Source: Streptomyces griseoruber (lineage in GTDB: Bacteria > Actinomycetota > Actinomycetes > Streptomycetales > Streptomycetaceae). Taken from it: a stretch of 64,000 bases of DNA. The stretch covers positions 186,001 through 250,000 of the forward strand of contig NZ_KQ948774.1 of assembly GCF_001514205.1 (NCBI RefSeq), given 5' to 3'. Within the stretch, counting starts at the first letter, position 1. Each line of letters opens with the position of its first letter. Below the pieces are notes generated by a model, which saw only the letters and a program-made list of their open reading frames with translations, searched no databases and had not been told where the DNA came from. The position numbers and the translations under genes were made by a program. Shown here one piece after another: positions 16,529 through 24,652 of the stretch.

Positions 16529-16969
16529 ATGGACACCATCGACGAGCAGATCATCAGCGAACTCACCCGCAACGCCCGTATCTCCCACGCCGAACTGGGC
16601 CAGCGGGTGAGTCTCTCCCGCAACGCCGTGCGCCAGCGCGTCGAGCGGCTGGAACGGCAGGGGCACATCTGCGGCTACACGATCGTCCGCCGGTCGGACG
16701 GCCCGGACCGCGGGACGGTGACCGCGCACGTCCTGGTCTACCGCCAGGACCGGATGCGCGGCGGAGACGTCCTCGCCGCGCTCCGGCGCATCCCCGAGGT
16801 GGTCTCCTGCGACGTCCTCAGCGGCCAGTTCGACCTGCTGGTCAGCGTGGAGGCCGCCTCCCTGGAACGCGTACAGGGCATCTGGGAACAGATCGCCCAG
16901 ATGCCCGGTGTACGGGACACGGTGACAGCGCTGGCGCTGTCCCGGGTGGTCAGCCGGCGGCAGGTGTGA
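16529..16969 (+). CDS. Lrp/AsnC-family regulator 2
   Basis: 146 aa, full family length. The HTH reads ISELTRNARISHAELGQRVSLSRNAVRQRVERLE, followed by the RAM domain (VVSCDVLSGQFDLLVSVEAASLERV). Such regulators sense amino acids. It ends the plus-strand operon; its last codons overlap the end of the broken aspartate ammonia-lyase on the other strand, pointing to a rearrangement that brought the two together. Probable role: amino-acid-responsive control of the surrounding homoserine/aspartate-type genes. Confidence 0.87.
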   Translation: MDTIDEQIISELTRNARISHAELGQRVSLSRNAVRQRVERLERQGHICGYTIVRRSDGPDRGTVTAHVLVYRQDRMRGGDVLAALRRIPEVVSCDVLSGQFDLLVSVEAASLERVQGIWEQIAQMPGVRDTVTALALSRVVSRRQV

Positions 16970-17636
16970 GCGGCATGCCGGTCAGTGCCCGCAGATGCCG
17001 TACGACGGCTTCCGCGTAGCCCGGTTCGGCGGCGATGCCGGTGCCGATCGCGGTCGCGCCGAGGCTGGTCTCGGCCGGCAGCGGCAGCGTCTCGCCGATC
17101 CGCTCGACGTCCTCGGCGAGGGGCACGCCGAACGCGGCGAACTCCCGCCCGGGGTCATCGGCACCGCGTCCTGCAACTGGGTGCGCCCGACCTTGACGAC
17201 GGTCGCGAACTCCTCGCCCTTCGCGGCGAACGCCCCCGAGAGCAGGGTGAGTTCGGTGCGCAGTTCGCCCAGCGAGGCGGCGACCGCGATCCTCAGGGCC
17301 GTGGGGTAGGTGTCGTTGGTGGACTTTTGGTGCTGGTGCCCGCGCCGCCCTGGACGACGTCCACCGGGAACTGCTCGTGGTGCCGGCCCTCCGCGATCGC
17401 CCGGCAGGCCGCGGAGACGGCCTCCACCTTGGGCGGCGTGAGGACGCCCAGCTCGCCGTTGGCCAGGGCCGCCGCGTGCTTCACCAGGGCCAGGGCGCGG
17501 ACGAGGTGGGGGTGCGCGGCGACGGGCACCCCGCTGACCCGGAAGTTCTCCAGGGCGCGGGCGGTGTGCGCGCCCCAGTACGCCTCGGCCGGCACGCGCA
17601 CCTCCCCGAGCGCGTCATGCTCGACACGGAAACCGC
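16950..17636 (-). pseudogene. aspA: Aspartate ammonia-lyase remnant
   Basis: Fragments of a fumarase/aspartase-family gene lie in order on the minus strand. The N-terminal piece reads FRVEHDALGEVRVPAEAYWG and continues to VDVVQGGAGTST, after which a deletion removes the NMNANEVIA region and the frame shifts. The next pieces are STNDTYPTALRIA and VGRTQLQDAVPMTPG, then another frame break, then ETSLGATAIGTGIAAEPGYAEAVVRHLRALTG followed by a stop. The C-terminal 200 or so residues with the catalytic SS loop are gone, and no good start codon is visible. The intact enzyme converts aspartate to fumarate and ammonia. It directly follows the aldehyde dehydrogenase gene, so it was the third gene of that operon. 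Confidence 0.85.
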
Positions 17637-19061
17637 TTACGTGCCGGCCCCGTTGAGGCAGACGACCTTCGGCTGGGTCATCTCCTCGTAGGCGAAGCGC
17701 ACGCCCTCGCGGCCCATGCTGCCGTACTTGAAGCCGCCGAACGGCATCGCGTCGAAGCGGTAGTCGGAGGAGTCGTTGACCATCACGCCGCCCGCCTCCA
17801 GCCGGCGGGCGGCCGCCATGGCCCGGTCCAGGGACGAGGTGAAGATCCCCGCGTGCAGGCTGAAGTCGATCTCGTTCGCCCGCTCGATCGCCTCCTCGAG
17901 GGAGTCGACGGCCTGGAGCACGACGACGGGCGCGAACGCCTCGTCCCGCCAGACGGCCGCCGTGCCCGGCACGTCCTCCAGCACGGTCGGCGGGTACAGG
18001 GCACCGTCCCGCTCGTGCCCGCACAGCAGCCGCGCCCCGCCGGCCAGCGCCGCGGCGACCGTGGCCTCGGCGGCGGCCGCCGCCCGCTCGCTGATCAGGG
18101 GGCCGACATCGGTGCGCTCGTCCGCCGGGTCACCGGTGCGCAGCAGCCGGGTCCGGGCGACGAAGGCGTCCCGGAAGGCCTCGTAGACGCCCCGCTCGAC
18201 CAGGATCCGCTGGGTGCCGATGCAGTTCTGCCCGGCCGCCCAGAACGCCCCGGACACACAGGCCTCCACGGCCGCGTCCAGGTCGGCGTCGGCCAGCACG
18301 ACGACCGGCGCGTTGCCGCCCAGGTCCATGGCGAGCTTCTTCAGCCCGGCCGAGCGCGCGATGGCCTCGCCGGTGCGGAAACCGCCGGTGAACGACACCA
18401 TGCGCACATCCGGCGCGGCGACCAGGGCCGCCCCCAGCTCGGCGCCGCCGTTGACGACGGTCACCACCTCCTCCGGCAGCCCGGCCTCCACCAGCGTGTC
18501 GACCAGCCGCAGCGCGGACAGCGGGGTGAGCAGGGACGGTTTCAGCACCACCGCGTTGCCGCCCGCGATCGCCGGCCCGAGCTTGTGCGCGACCAGGTTC
18601 AGCGGGTCGTTGTACGGCGTGACGGCCGCGATGATCCCGAGCGGCTCCCGGGTGAACCAGCCCGTGCGGCCCTCCGACCCCGCGTACGCGTCGAACGGCA
18701 CGACCTCACCGGCGTTGCGCCGCGCCTCGGCCGCCGACAGCCGCAGGGTGTTCACCGCGCGCCCCGTCTCCTTGCGGGCCTGGGTGATCGTCTTGCCGGC
18801 CTCGGAGACGATCAGCCGCGCGAACGACTCGGCACGCTCCTCGATCAGCCGGGCCGCGCCGTCGAGCACGGAGGCCCGGGCGGCGCGGGACAGCGACCGG
18901 GCCGTCGTGCGGCCCGTCCGGGCCCGCCGCAGGACCTCGTCCACGGCGTCGGCCGCGGTGAGGCAGACCGAGCCGATGGTCTCGCCGTCGTAGGGGCTGC
19001 GCACGGGGGACATGCCCTCGCCGACCGGCAGCGGCACGGAGTACATGGTGGTCTCAGCCAC
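17637..19061 (-). CDS. Aldehyde dehydrogenase, candidate aspartate-semialdehyde oxidising
   Basis: 474 aa ALDH-family enzyme. The nucleophile C280 is in WAAGQNCIGTQR and the cofactor motif is TPYNDPLN near 148-155. The normal catalytic Glu of the ELGG motif is replaced by Asp (MDLGGNAP, D246). The sequence type (GWFTREPLGIIAAVTPYNDPLN) resembles the lactaldehyde/phosphonoacetaldehyde branch. Its gene overlaps the homoserine dehydrogenase gene by 8 bp and is followed by the aspA remnant. That order suggests oxidation of L-aspartate 4-semialdehyde to aspartate; this is inference from context. The Glu to Asp change may slow deacylation or suit a small acidic substrate. Confidence 0.78.
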   Translation of the reverse strand: MAETTMYSVPLPVGEGMSPVRSPYDGETIGSVCLTAADAVDEVLRRARTGRTTARSLSRAARASVLDGAARLIEERAESFARLIVSEAGKTITQARKETGRAVNTLRLSAAEARRNAGEVVPFDAYAGSEGRTGWFTREPLGIIAAVTPYNDPLNLVAHKLGPAIAGGNAVVLKPSLLTPLSALRLVDTLVEAGLPEEVVTVVNGGAELGAALVAAPDVRMVSFTGGFRTGEAIARSAGLKKLAMDLGGNAPVVVLADADLDAAVEACVSGAFWAAGQNCIGTQRILVERGVYEAFRDAFVARTRLLRTGDPADERTDVGPLISERAAAAAEATVAAALAGGARLLCGHERDGALYPPTVLEDVPGTAAVWRDEAFAPVVVLQAVDSLEEAIERANEIDFSLHAGIFTSSLDRAMAAARRLEAGGVMVNDSSDYRFDAMPFGGFKYGSMGREGVRFAYEEMTQPKVVCLNGAGT

Positions 19062-20133
19062 GGCGGGCCTCCTGAAGGATCCCGGTGCCGGAGACGGCCC
19101 GGTGGTGGATGCCGATGACGTCCGAGAGCAGGGCGTACGCCGTCTCGGTGCGGCCGGCGCCGGGGCCGCCGACCGTGACGGTGCCCAGCAGGTCGGTGTG
19201 GAAGGCGAGGGCGTTGGTGGGGCCCGAGACCCCGGCCAGCGGGTGCTCGGCGGGCAGCGCGACCGGCGCGACCCGGGCGACGACCGTGCCGTCGGCGTGC
19301 CGCTCGGCGGAACCGACCAGCTTCCAGCGCAGCCCCTCGGAGGCGGCCCGCCGGACGTCCTCGGCGGTCAGGGCGGAGATACCGGTGCAGGGCACGTCGG
19401 CGCGGGTGAGCTCGGCGCCGAGCACCTCGTTCGCGAGGATCATGACCTTGAGCTGGACGTCGTAGCCCTCGACGTCGGCCGTCGGGTCGGCCTCGGCGTA
19501 CCCCAGGGTCTGGGCCTCGGCGACGGCGTCCGCGAAGGACAGACCGGACTCCAGACGGCCGAGGACGTAGTTGGAGGTGCCGTTCATGATGCCCTCGAAG
19601 CCGTTCACGGCCAGGCCGCCGAACATCCGGCGCGCGGTGCGCAGGACCGGCGTCCCCGACATCACCGTCCCCTCGAACTCGAAGGACACCCCGGCCTGCC
19701 GCGCCAGCTCCTTCAGGGCCGGGCCGTGCAGCGCGACGGGCCCCTTGTTGGTGGTGCACACGTGTTTGCCGGCCTCGATCGCCCAGCGCACATGGGACAG
19801 GGCGGGCTCGCCGTCCGTGGGGTTGGTGAAGGTGGCCTCCGCCACGATGTCGGCGGGCACCTCGCGGATCACCCACTCGTTGCGCGGCTCCGGGCTGCCT
19901 CCGGGCATGCCGGAGAAGTCCAGCCCGTCCGGGGCGACCGCGAGCAGCGGGGCCAGCGCGATGCCGTCGCCGTCGGTCCGGACCAGCGATCCGGCCCGCA
20001 GATCGGTGATGGCCACCACCCGCAGGGCGAAGCCGAGTTCGGCCTCCAGTCCGTCTCCACGTGCGGCGATCAGCTCGGCGAGCGCACGGTTCACCCCGCC
20101 GAATCCGATGAGCGCGATGTCGTAACGGGCCAT
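19054..20133 (-). CDS. Homoserine dehydrogenase-like enzyme without ACT domain
   Basis: 359 aa. The Rossmann motif is IGFGGVNRAL at the N terminus; FTNPTDG, HVCTTNKGPVAL, FEGIMNGTSNYVLGRL and GYAEADPTADVEGYDVQLK are the catalytic signatures of homoserine dehydrogenase (Lys and Glu/Asp of the active site). It interconverts homoserine and aspartate semialdehyde with NAD(P). Biosynthetic actinomycete enzymes are about 430 aa with a C-terminal ACT domain for threonine feedback; this one lacks it. With a dehydrogenase for the semialdehyde immediately downstream it more probably works in the catabolic direction. ATG 20133 has GGTGAGG upstream; the frame reaches 20193 but without a ribosome site. 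Confidence 0.82.
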   Translation of the reverse strand: MARYDIALIGFGGVNRALAELIAARGDGLEAELGFALRVVAITDLRAGSLVRTDGDGIALAPLLAVAPDGLDFSGMPGGSPEPRNEWVIREVPADIVAEATFTNPTDGEPALSHVRWAIEAGKHVCTTNKGPVALHGPALKELARQAGVSFEFEGTVMSGTPVLRTARRMFGGLAVNGFEGIMNGTSNYVLGRLESGLSFADAVAEAQTLGYAEADPTADVEGYDVQLKVMILANEVLGAELTRADVPCTGISALTAEDVRRAASEGLRWKLVGSAERHADGTVVARVAPVALPAEHPLAGVSGPTNALAFHTDLLGTVTVGGPGAGRTETAYALLSDVIGIHHRAVSGTGILQEARRG

Positions 20134-20320
20134 CGGGACCTCACCTTCCTCTCCCTCTCGTGTCCGCCGGCGTCGGGCCGCCGGCGGGAACACGCTCAGC
20201 CTCGGGCCGCGGCGCGTCAGTGCGGCCCTGCCGATCCGCCGCGCAAGGCTGTCGATGTGCTCGGGGCGCAGGGCGTTCGTCCTGCGGCCCGATGCCGGTC
20301 GCGGGGCTGGGGCGGCTGGC

Positions 20321-20326
20321 TATAGT
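20321..20326 (+). promoter_or_regulatory. Putative -10 box for a leaderless IclR transcript
   Basis: TATAGT lies six bases before the GTG start at 20333, so transcription would begin at about the start codon. There is no separate ribosome site. No clear -35 is visible. Confidence 0.45.
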
Positions 20327-20332
20327 GCCGAG

Positions 20333-21130
20333 GTGACGACGAACGGCCCCGCGCCCGGTCGGCCCCCGGGCCCGACCACGGCCTCCTCCCTGCGCATGGC
20401 CCTGCGGATGGTGAGCACGGTGCTGGACCGGGAGACGTCCGGCCGGAGCGGCTTCAACGTCAGCCGGCTCGCCGACGAGGTCGGCGTCGAGCGCAGCAGG
20501 GCCTCCCGCACCACCCAGGACCTCTGCGACAAGGGCTTCCTCGAGCGCCGCGAGGACGCGACGCTGCGGGCCGGCGAGTCGTTCTTCGCGGTGGCCGCGT
20601 CCCTGCACCCGGGGCTGCTGCGCCGCAGCCGTCCCGTCCTGCGCCGGATCGCGGTCGCGCACGGGGCCGGCGCGCGGCTCTCGGTCCGCGACGGGGTGCA
20701 GGTACGGCTGCTGCGGTCCGAGTCCGCCGCGGGCACCGCCCCGGACTGGCTCGGCCGCGCGAGTCTCGTCACCCCGTGCTGGTGCACCGGCGCCGGCCGC
20801 GCGCTCCTCCTCGACCACAGCGTCGAGGAACTCACCGCGCTCCTCGACGACTACGAGCTGATCGGCGTCGGCGGCCCCAACGCCGCCCGCTCGGTCGCCG
20901 AACTCGTCGCCGCGGGCGACCGCGACCGGGTGCGGGGGGTCGTCGCGGCCCACGGCGAGTTCGAGCACGGCGTCACCGAGTACGCCGTGCCCGTGCGGGA
21001 CGCCGGCGGACACATCCGGGCCGCGGTGTCCGTGGTCGGCCGACAGCAGGACCTGCTGCCGCGCGAGCGCGCGATCCACGCGGAACTCACGGCGGCGGCC
21101 GACACGCTGGCCCGGTCCGACTTCCTCTAG
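20333..21130 (+). CDS. IclR-family transcriptional regulator 2
   Basis: 265 aa. A Pro/Gly-rich N terminus is followed by the winged helix (FNVSRLADEVGVERSRASRTTQDL) and the IclR effector domain (GAGARLSVRDGVQVRLL ... FEHGVTEYAVPVRDAGGHIRAAVSVVG). It diverges from the homoserine dehydrogenase operon and probably regulates it. The GTG at 20333 was chosen because the -10-like TATAGT lies just upstream. The stop codon TAG is part of the terminal CTAG of a short palindrome that also appears at the end of the long palindrome at 34977-35145. Confidence 0.83.
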   Translation: MTTNGPAPGRPPGPTTASSLRMALRMVSTVLDRETSGRSGFNVSRLADEVGVERSRASRTTQDLCDKGFLERREDATLRAGESFFAVAASLHPGLLRRSRPVLRRIAVAHGAGARLSVRDGVQVRLLRSESAAGTAPDWLGRASLVTPCWCTGAGRALLLDHSVEELTALLDDYELIGVGGPNAARSVAELVAAGDRDRVRGVVAAHGEFEHGVTEYAVPVRDAGGHIRAAVSVVGRQQDLLPRERAIHAELTAAADTLARSDFL

Positions 21131-21148
21131 TGCCTGCCGCGGCACTAG
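21127..21148. terminator. Short CTAG-ended hairpin, solo form of the long palindrome
   Basis: CTAGTGCC, six-base loop TGCCGC, GGCACTAG: an 8-bp perfect stem. Its right 14 bases are identical to the right end of the 169-bp palindrome at 34977-35145. It ends the IclR gene, whose stop codon lies within the first CTAG, and may terminate transcription. Confidence 0.7.
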
Positions 21149-21163
21149 GTCCTTTTACGTCCC

Positions 21164-21829
21164 TCAGTCGCCGGGGATCGTGCGGAGGGCGGCGATGTCG
21201 AACTGGAGCCGCACCTTCTCGCTCACCATCGCGCCGCCCTCGGCCAGCCGCTGGTTGTACGTCAGACCCCACTCGGACCGGTTGATGGTGGTCGTGCCGT
21301 CGAAGCCGACCCGCTCGTCCCCGAAGGCGTCGACGACATGACCGAGATAGGTCAGCTCCAGCTCGACGGGGCCGGTGGTGCCCTTGATGGTGAGGTCGCC
21401 GGTCATGCGGTAGACGTCGGCGTCCGTCAGCCGTACCGCCGTACTGACGAAGCGCATCCGCGGATGGGCCGTGGCGTCCAGGAAGTCACGCCCGGTCAGA
21501 TGGGCGTCGCGCTGCTGCACACCGGTCTCGACGGACGCCGTGGACAGCACGATCTCCGCGCGGGAGCGGGCCGGGTCGCGCCCGTCGAACCAGAGGCGGC
21601 TGCGGTACTCGGTGAAGGCGCCGCGCACGGTCGTCACCAGGGCGTGGCGTACGGAGAAACCGATCCGGCTGTGCGCCGGGTCGATCATCCACTCGCCGGT
21701 CAGCGCGGCCAGCCGGGGGTCGGGCGCCGGCCCGCCGTCCGGAGTGAACGGCGTTGGCTGGTAAGGGAGTCGGGGGAATGTGGGGGGTTCCGGGCGGCGC
21801 CGGGACGCAGCACGGTTGAACAGGTTCAT
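21164..21829 (-). CDS. YceI-family lipid-binding-fold protein
   Basis: 221 aa. After a Pro-rich N terminus of about 45 residues comes the YceI domain: GEWMIDPAHSRIGFSVRHALVTTVRGAFTEY, then VETGVQQRDAHLTGRDFLDATAHPRMRFVST and GDLTIKGTTGPVELELTYLG. YceI proteins form a lipocalin-like barrel that binds isoprenoid lipids such as polyprenols. No signal peptide is obvious, so a cytoplasmic location is likely. It is a single gene; the strand-mate upstream is a binding lipoprotein with its own start. Confidence 0.88.
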   Translation of the reverse strand: MNLFNRAASRRRPEPPTFPRLPYQPTPFTPDGGPAPDPRLAALTGEWMIDPAHSRIGFSVRHALVTTVRGAFTEYRSRLWFDGRDPARSRAEIVLSTASVETGVQQRDAHLTGRDFLDATAHPRMRFVSTAVRLTDADVYRMTGDLTIKGTTGPVELELTYLGHVVDAFGDERVGFDGTTTINRSEWGLTYNQRLAEGGAMVSEKVRLQFDIAALRTIPGD

Positions 21830-21883
21830 GATGCACGTGCTTACGGCACGGTGGAGACCGTCGCAAGATGCTTCAGAAAACGC

Positions 21884-23014
21884 TTACACGTTCGCCACGA
21901 CCCCCTCGGCCCACCCCCAACCCACCCCGGCTCGCCCCTGGCCCGGCCCCGCCGGTCTGCCGATCAGCTGGTCGATCCGGGCCTGCGGGAGGGCGTCGAC
22001 CGGATAGGTGTCGTCGGGCGCGCCGGGCTCGGCGTACCGGGCGAGGTTGTCGTCGGTGATCTCGAGGAGCGGGACGTCGATGGCCGCGGGCACCTTGACC
22101 CCCTCGCGCTGGGCGACGGCCGCCTCCAGGGCGATCACCGAGAGATAGGCGGGCTGGGCCGTGGCCAGGGCGGAGAATCCTTCCGCCTGCTTGCTCCGCC
22201 ACAGCTTCAGAAAGCCGTTGTAGTTCTCGCCGGTGACCGGGACGAGCCTGTCGTCCTCCTCGACGAGGGTCCGCAGCACGGCCGCCGACAGCGTCCCGCC
22301 CGGCGAGAAGACACCCCGGACGTCCGGGTGCCTCGCGTACGCCGAGGCGAAGGCCCTGGCGGCGGGGTCCACGGAGTTCGCGCTGTGCACGGTCTCGACG
22401 ACCCTGATCCCGGGGTGGCGGGCGAAGACGGCGGCGGCCCCCGCCCACCGGTCGTCGCGGCCCGTGGTCCCGGCGGGGCCGGTCATGGCGATGATGTCGC
22501 CCCGGCCGTCGAGTGCGTCCACCAGCCAGTCGGCCAGCATCGATCCCCAGGCCCACTGGTCGGTGCCGACCTTGAGGACCACGGGGCTGGTCGGCAGCGA
22601 GTCGAAGGCGACCACGGTGATCCCGGCGGCGACGGCCTCCTCCAGCACCGGGTCGAGCGCGGTCGGCGAACCGGCGTCGACCAGGATCACGTCGTACGTC
22701 TGCCGGATCATGGCGCGGATCTGCGCGATCTGGAGCGTGGTGTCGTCGCCCGCGTCGAAGGCCTGGAACGAGCCCACCTTGCCCGCCGATCTCAGCCGGT
22801 CGACGTCCCCCTGGAGCGTCGTCAGCGTCTGGCTCATCCACGCGGTGGTCAGCGAGGTCGTGGACCAGCCGACCTTCAGGTTCCTCGCCTGCGCGGGCGC
22901 GCCGCTCACGTCCTCGGCACCGGCGTCGGGCCGGACGGTGCACGCGGAGAGCGCGACCAGCGCGCACAGGGAGGCGGCGACCGCCACCGCACCGCGTACC
23001 GAACGTGCGTTCAT
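21884..23014 (-). CDS. Sugar-type periplasmic-binding lipoprotein (orphan)
   Basis: 376 aa. The signal peptide ends in the lipobox ALSAC (Cys 25). The mature protein is of the type 1 ribose/galactose-binding fold: LKVGWSTTSLTTAWMSQ, IRAMIRQTYDVILVDAGSPTALDPVLEEAVAAGITVVAFDS, DIIAMTGPAGTTGRDDRWAGA. These proteins bind monosaccharides, AI-2-like molecules or nucleosides. No permease or ATPase gene is near, so it either serves a distant importer or acts as a sensor. ATG 23014 has GAGAGGG upstream. The end is Gly/Ala-rich. Confidence 0.82.
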   Translation of the reverse strand: MNARSVRGAVAVAASLCALVALSACTVRPDAGAEDVSGAPAQARNLKVGWSTTSLTTAWMSQTLTTLQGDVDRLRSAGKVGSFQAFDAGDDTTLQIAQIRAMIRQTYDVILVDAGSPTALDPVLEEAVAAGITVVAFDSLPTSPVVLKVGTDQWAWGSMLADWLVDALDGRGDIIAMTGPAGTTGRDDRWAGAAAVFARHPGIRVVETVHSANSVDPAARAFASAYARHPDVRGVFSPGGTLSAAVLRTLVEEDDRLVPVTGENYNGFLKLWRSKQAEGFSALATAQPAYLSVIALEAAVAQREGVKVPAAIDVPLLEITDDNLARYAEPGAPDDTYPVDALPQARIDQLIGRPAGPGQGRAGVGWGWAEGVVANV

Positions 23015-23139
23015 CAACGTCCCTCTCATCCGTCGGAAGGAGACAGCATTTCTCGCTTTGCCAGTTCTTTACAACCTGGGTCCGGGCCGCCTCGTCTCTG
23101 CGCATGTTCCGTCCACGCACTGACGAAAGAGAGCGACAG

Positions 23140-23511
23140 ATGCGACTCATGTCCCGAACGGGCCTCGCCGCCCTGGCCGTCGGCACCGCCCTCCTGGCGG
23201 GCGCGGCCCCGGCCTTCGCCGACACGGCGCCGTCCGCCGTCCCCAGCAGCCCCGCGGTGACCGAGGCCAGCCCCGTCCCCTCGGCGACCGAGGACGCCGG
23301 TGACGCCGGTGACGCCCGGGAAGCTACCAAGGCCCCCTCCGCCGTGCCCAGTCAGGTCGGCGTCGTGCCGAGGGGCGCCGCCGACACCGGTGTCGGGGAG
23401 GACTCCGAGGGCCACGGCACGCTGATCGGCGGCGGTGCGGCCGCCGCCGCGTTCGCCGCGGCCGGCGCGGGCTTCCTCGTCGTACGGCGCCGGAGGGCGA
23501 ACGGCGCATGA
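23140..23511 (+). CDS. Small exported membrane-anchored protein, sortase partner
   Basis: 123 aa. A signal peptide ending APAFAD is followed by an Ala/Pro/Ser/Asp-rich stretch, then PRGAADTGVGEDSEGHG, a hydrophobic helix LIGGGAAAAAFAAAGAGFLVV and the tail RRRRANGA. The layout is that of a cell-wall sorting signal with a non-canonical motif. The stop overlaps the class F sortase gene by 4 bp (ATGA), so it is probably that enzyme's substrate or partner. ATG 23140 was chosen for AGAGAG upstream and for the signal peptide. Confidence 0.75.
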   Translation: MRLMSRTGLAALAVGTALLAGAAPAFADTAPSAVPSSPAVTEASPVPSATEDAGDAGDAREATKAPSAVPSQVGVVPRGAADTGVGEDSEGHGTLIGGGAAAAAFAAAGAGFLVVRRRRANGA

Positions 23512-24149
23512 GCCCGCTCTCCAGGCGCGCCCTGGCCGCCGCGGCCCTCACCGTCCTGCTGACGGGCTGCGGCGGTCCGGCCGACCGCACCACCGACGGG
23601 GCCTCCGCCGCCCCCGGCACGCCCTCGGCCCCCGCCCCGACCCGCACCGCACAGGCCGCGCGCCCCCTCGCGCGCTCGGTGCCGGTCGCGCTGCGGATCC
23701 CGGCCATCGGGGTCGACACCCCGCTGCTGCGGCTGGGACTGCGGGCCGACGGCACGGTGGAGGTGCCGCCGGTCGAGGCGCACGACCGGGCGGGCTGGTA
23801 CGGGCACTCGCCGACACCGGGACAGACCGGGCCGTCGGTGATCCTCGGCCATGTCACCGTCGGCGAGTACGGCGACGGTGTCTTCCGGCACCTCGACCGG
23901 CTGCGCCGGGGCGACCGGATCGCGGCGCGCCTGGGGAACGGCACGACGGCCGCGTTCGCCGTCACCGAGGTACGGACCGTCGACAAGGCGGACTTCCCGA
24001 CCGAGGACGTCTACGGGAACGTGGACCGGCCGGAGTTGCGTCTCATCACGTGCGGCGGTCCCCGCAGCGGGGACGGCTACCGCGACAACGTGATCGTCTT
24101 CGCCGCGCTGACCTCCGACTCCACCACCATCTCCGCGGGAGAACGTTGA
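23508..24149 (+). CDS. Class F sortase
   Basis: 213 aa. The N terminus is a lipoprotein-like signal (LTVLLTGC, Cys 21) followed by a Pro/Thr linker. The sortase barrel carries His 115 (ILGHVTVG), the nucleophile Cys 182 (LITCGG) and Arg 192 (GYRDN). The opening LRIPAIGVDTPLL is diagnostic for class F, common in actinobacteria. Sortases cleave sorting signals and attach the protein to peptidoglycan. It is fused in operon with a small anchored protein upstream and an ECF sigma factor downstream (4-bp TTGA overlap). Confidence 0.88.
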   Translation: MSPLSRRALAAAALTVLLTGCGGPADRTTDGASAAPGTPSAPAPTRTAQAARPLARSVPVALRIPAIGVDTPLLRLGLRADGTVEVPPVEAHDRAGWYGHSPTPGQTGPSVILGHVTVGEYGDGVFRHLDRLRRGDRIAARLGNGTTAAFAVTEVRTVDKADFPTEDVYGNVDRPELRLITCGGPRSGDGYRDNVIVFAALTSDSTTISAGER

Positions 24150-24652
24150 AACGGCCCGCCCGCTCCCGGGAGCGCGAGAGGGCGGCGTCCGACCTGTTCG
24201 CCGCCCTCTACCCCCGCCTCGCCGGCTGGTGCCGCCGGCTCGTCGACGACGACGGGACCGCCCACGAGATCGCCTCGGAGGCCTTCACCCGGCTCTGGGC
24301 CCGCTGGACGTCCGTCGCGGAACCCCAGGGCTTCCTCTACGTCACCGCCGCCAACCTGGTCCGCGACCACTGGCGCAAGCTGGAACGCGAACGCCGGGCC
24401 GTGCGCCGGGCCACCGCCGAGGCCGCCGTGCGCCCGCCCGCCGAACCGGACGACCCCTCGGTCCGGCTGCTCGTGCAGTCGCTGCCGGACCGGCTGCGCG
24501 TGCCGATCATGCTGCACTACTACGCTGACATGCCGATCCGGGAGGTGTCCGTGCTGACCGGGCGCAAGGAAGGAACCGTCAAGGCCGACCTGCACGCGGC
24601 CCGCGAACTGCTCCGCGCCCACTTGAGGAGAAGCCTTGATCACACCCGCTGA
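24146..24652 (+). CDS. ECF-type RNA polymerase sigma factor
   Basis: 168 aa. Region 2 reads RLAGWCRRLVDDDGTAHEIASEAFTRLWARW and EPQGFLYVTAANLVRDHWRK; region 4 reads LPDRLRVPIMLHYYADMPIREVSVLTGRKEGTVKADLHAARELLR. Both domains needed for promoter recognition are present and no region 3 or 1 exists. The start is TTG 24146, overlapping the sortase stop, the only start that preserves region 2. It overlaps the next gene (a one-helix membrane protein) by 17 bp, a usual ECF/anti-sigma arrangement. Confidence 0.88.
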   Translation: MKRPARSRERERAASDLFAALYPRLAGWCRRLVDDDGTAHEIASEAFTRLWARWTSVAEPQGFLYVTAANLVRDHWRKLERERRAVRRATAEAAVRPPAEPDDPSVRLLVQSLPDRLRVPIMLHYYADMPIREVSVLTGRKEGTVKADLHAARELLRAHLRRSLDHTR

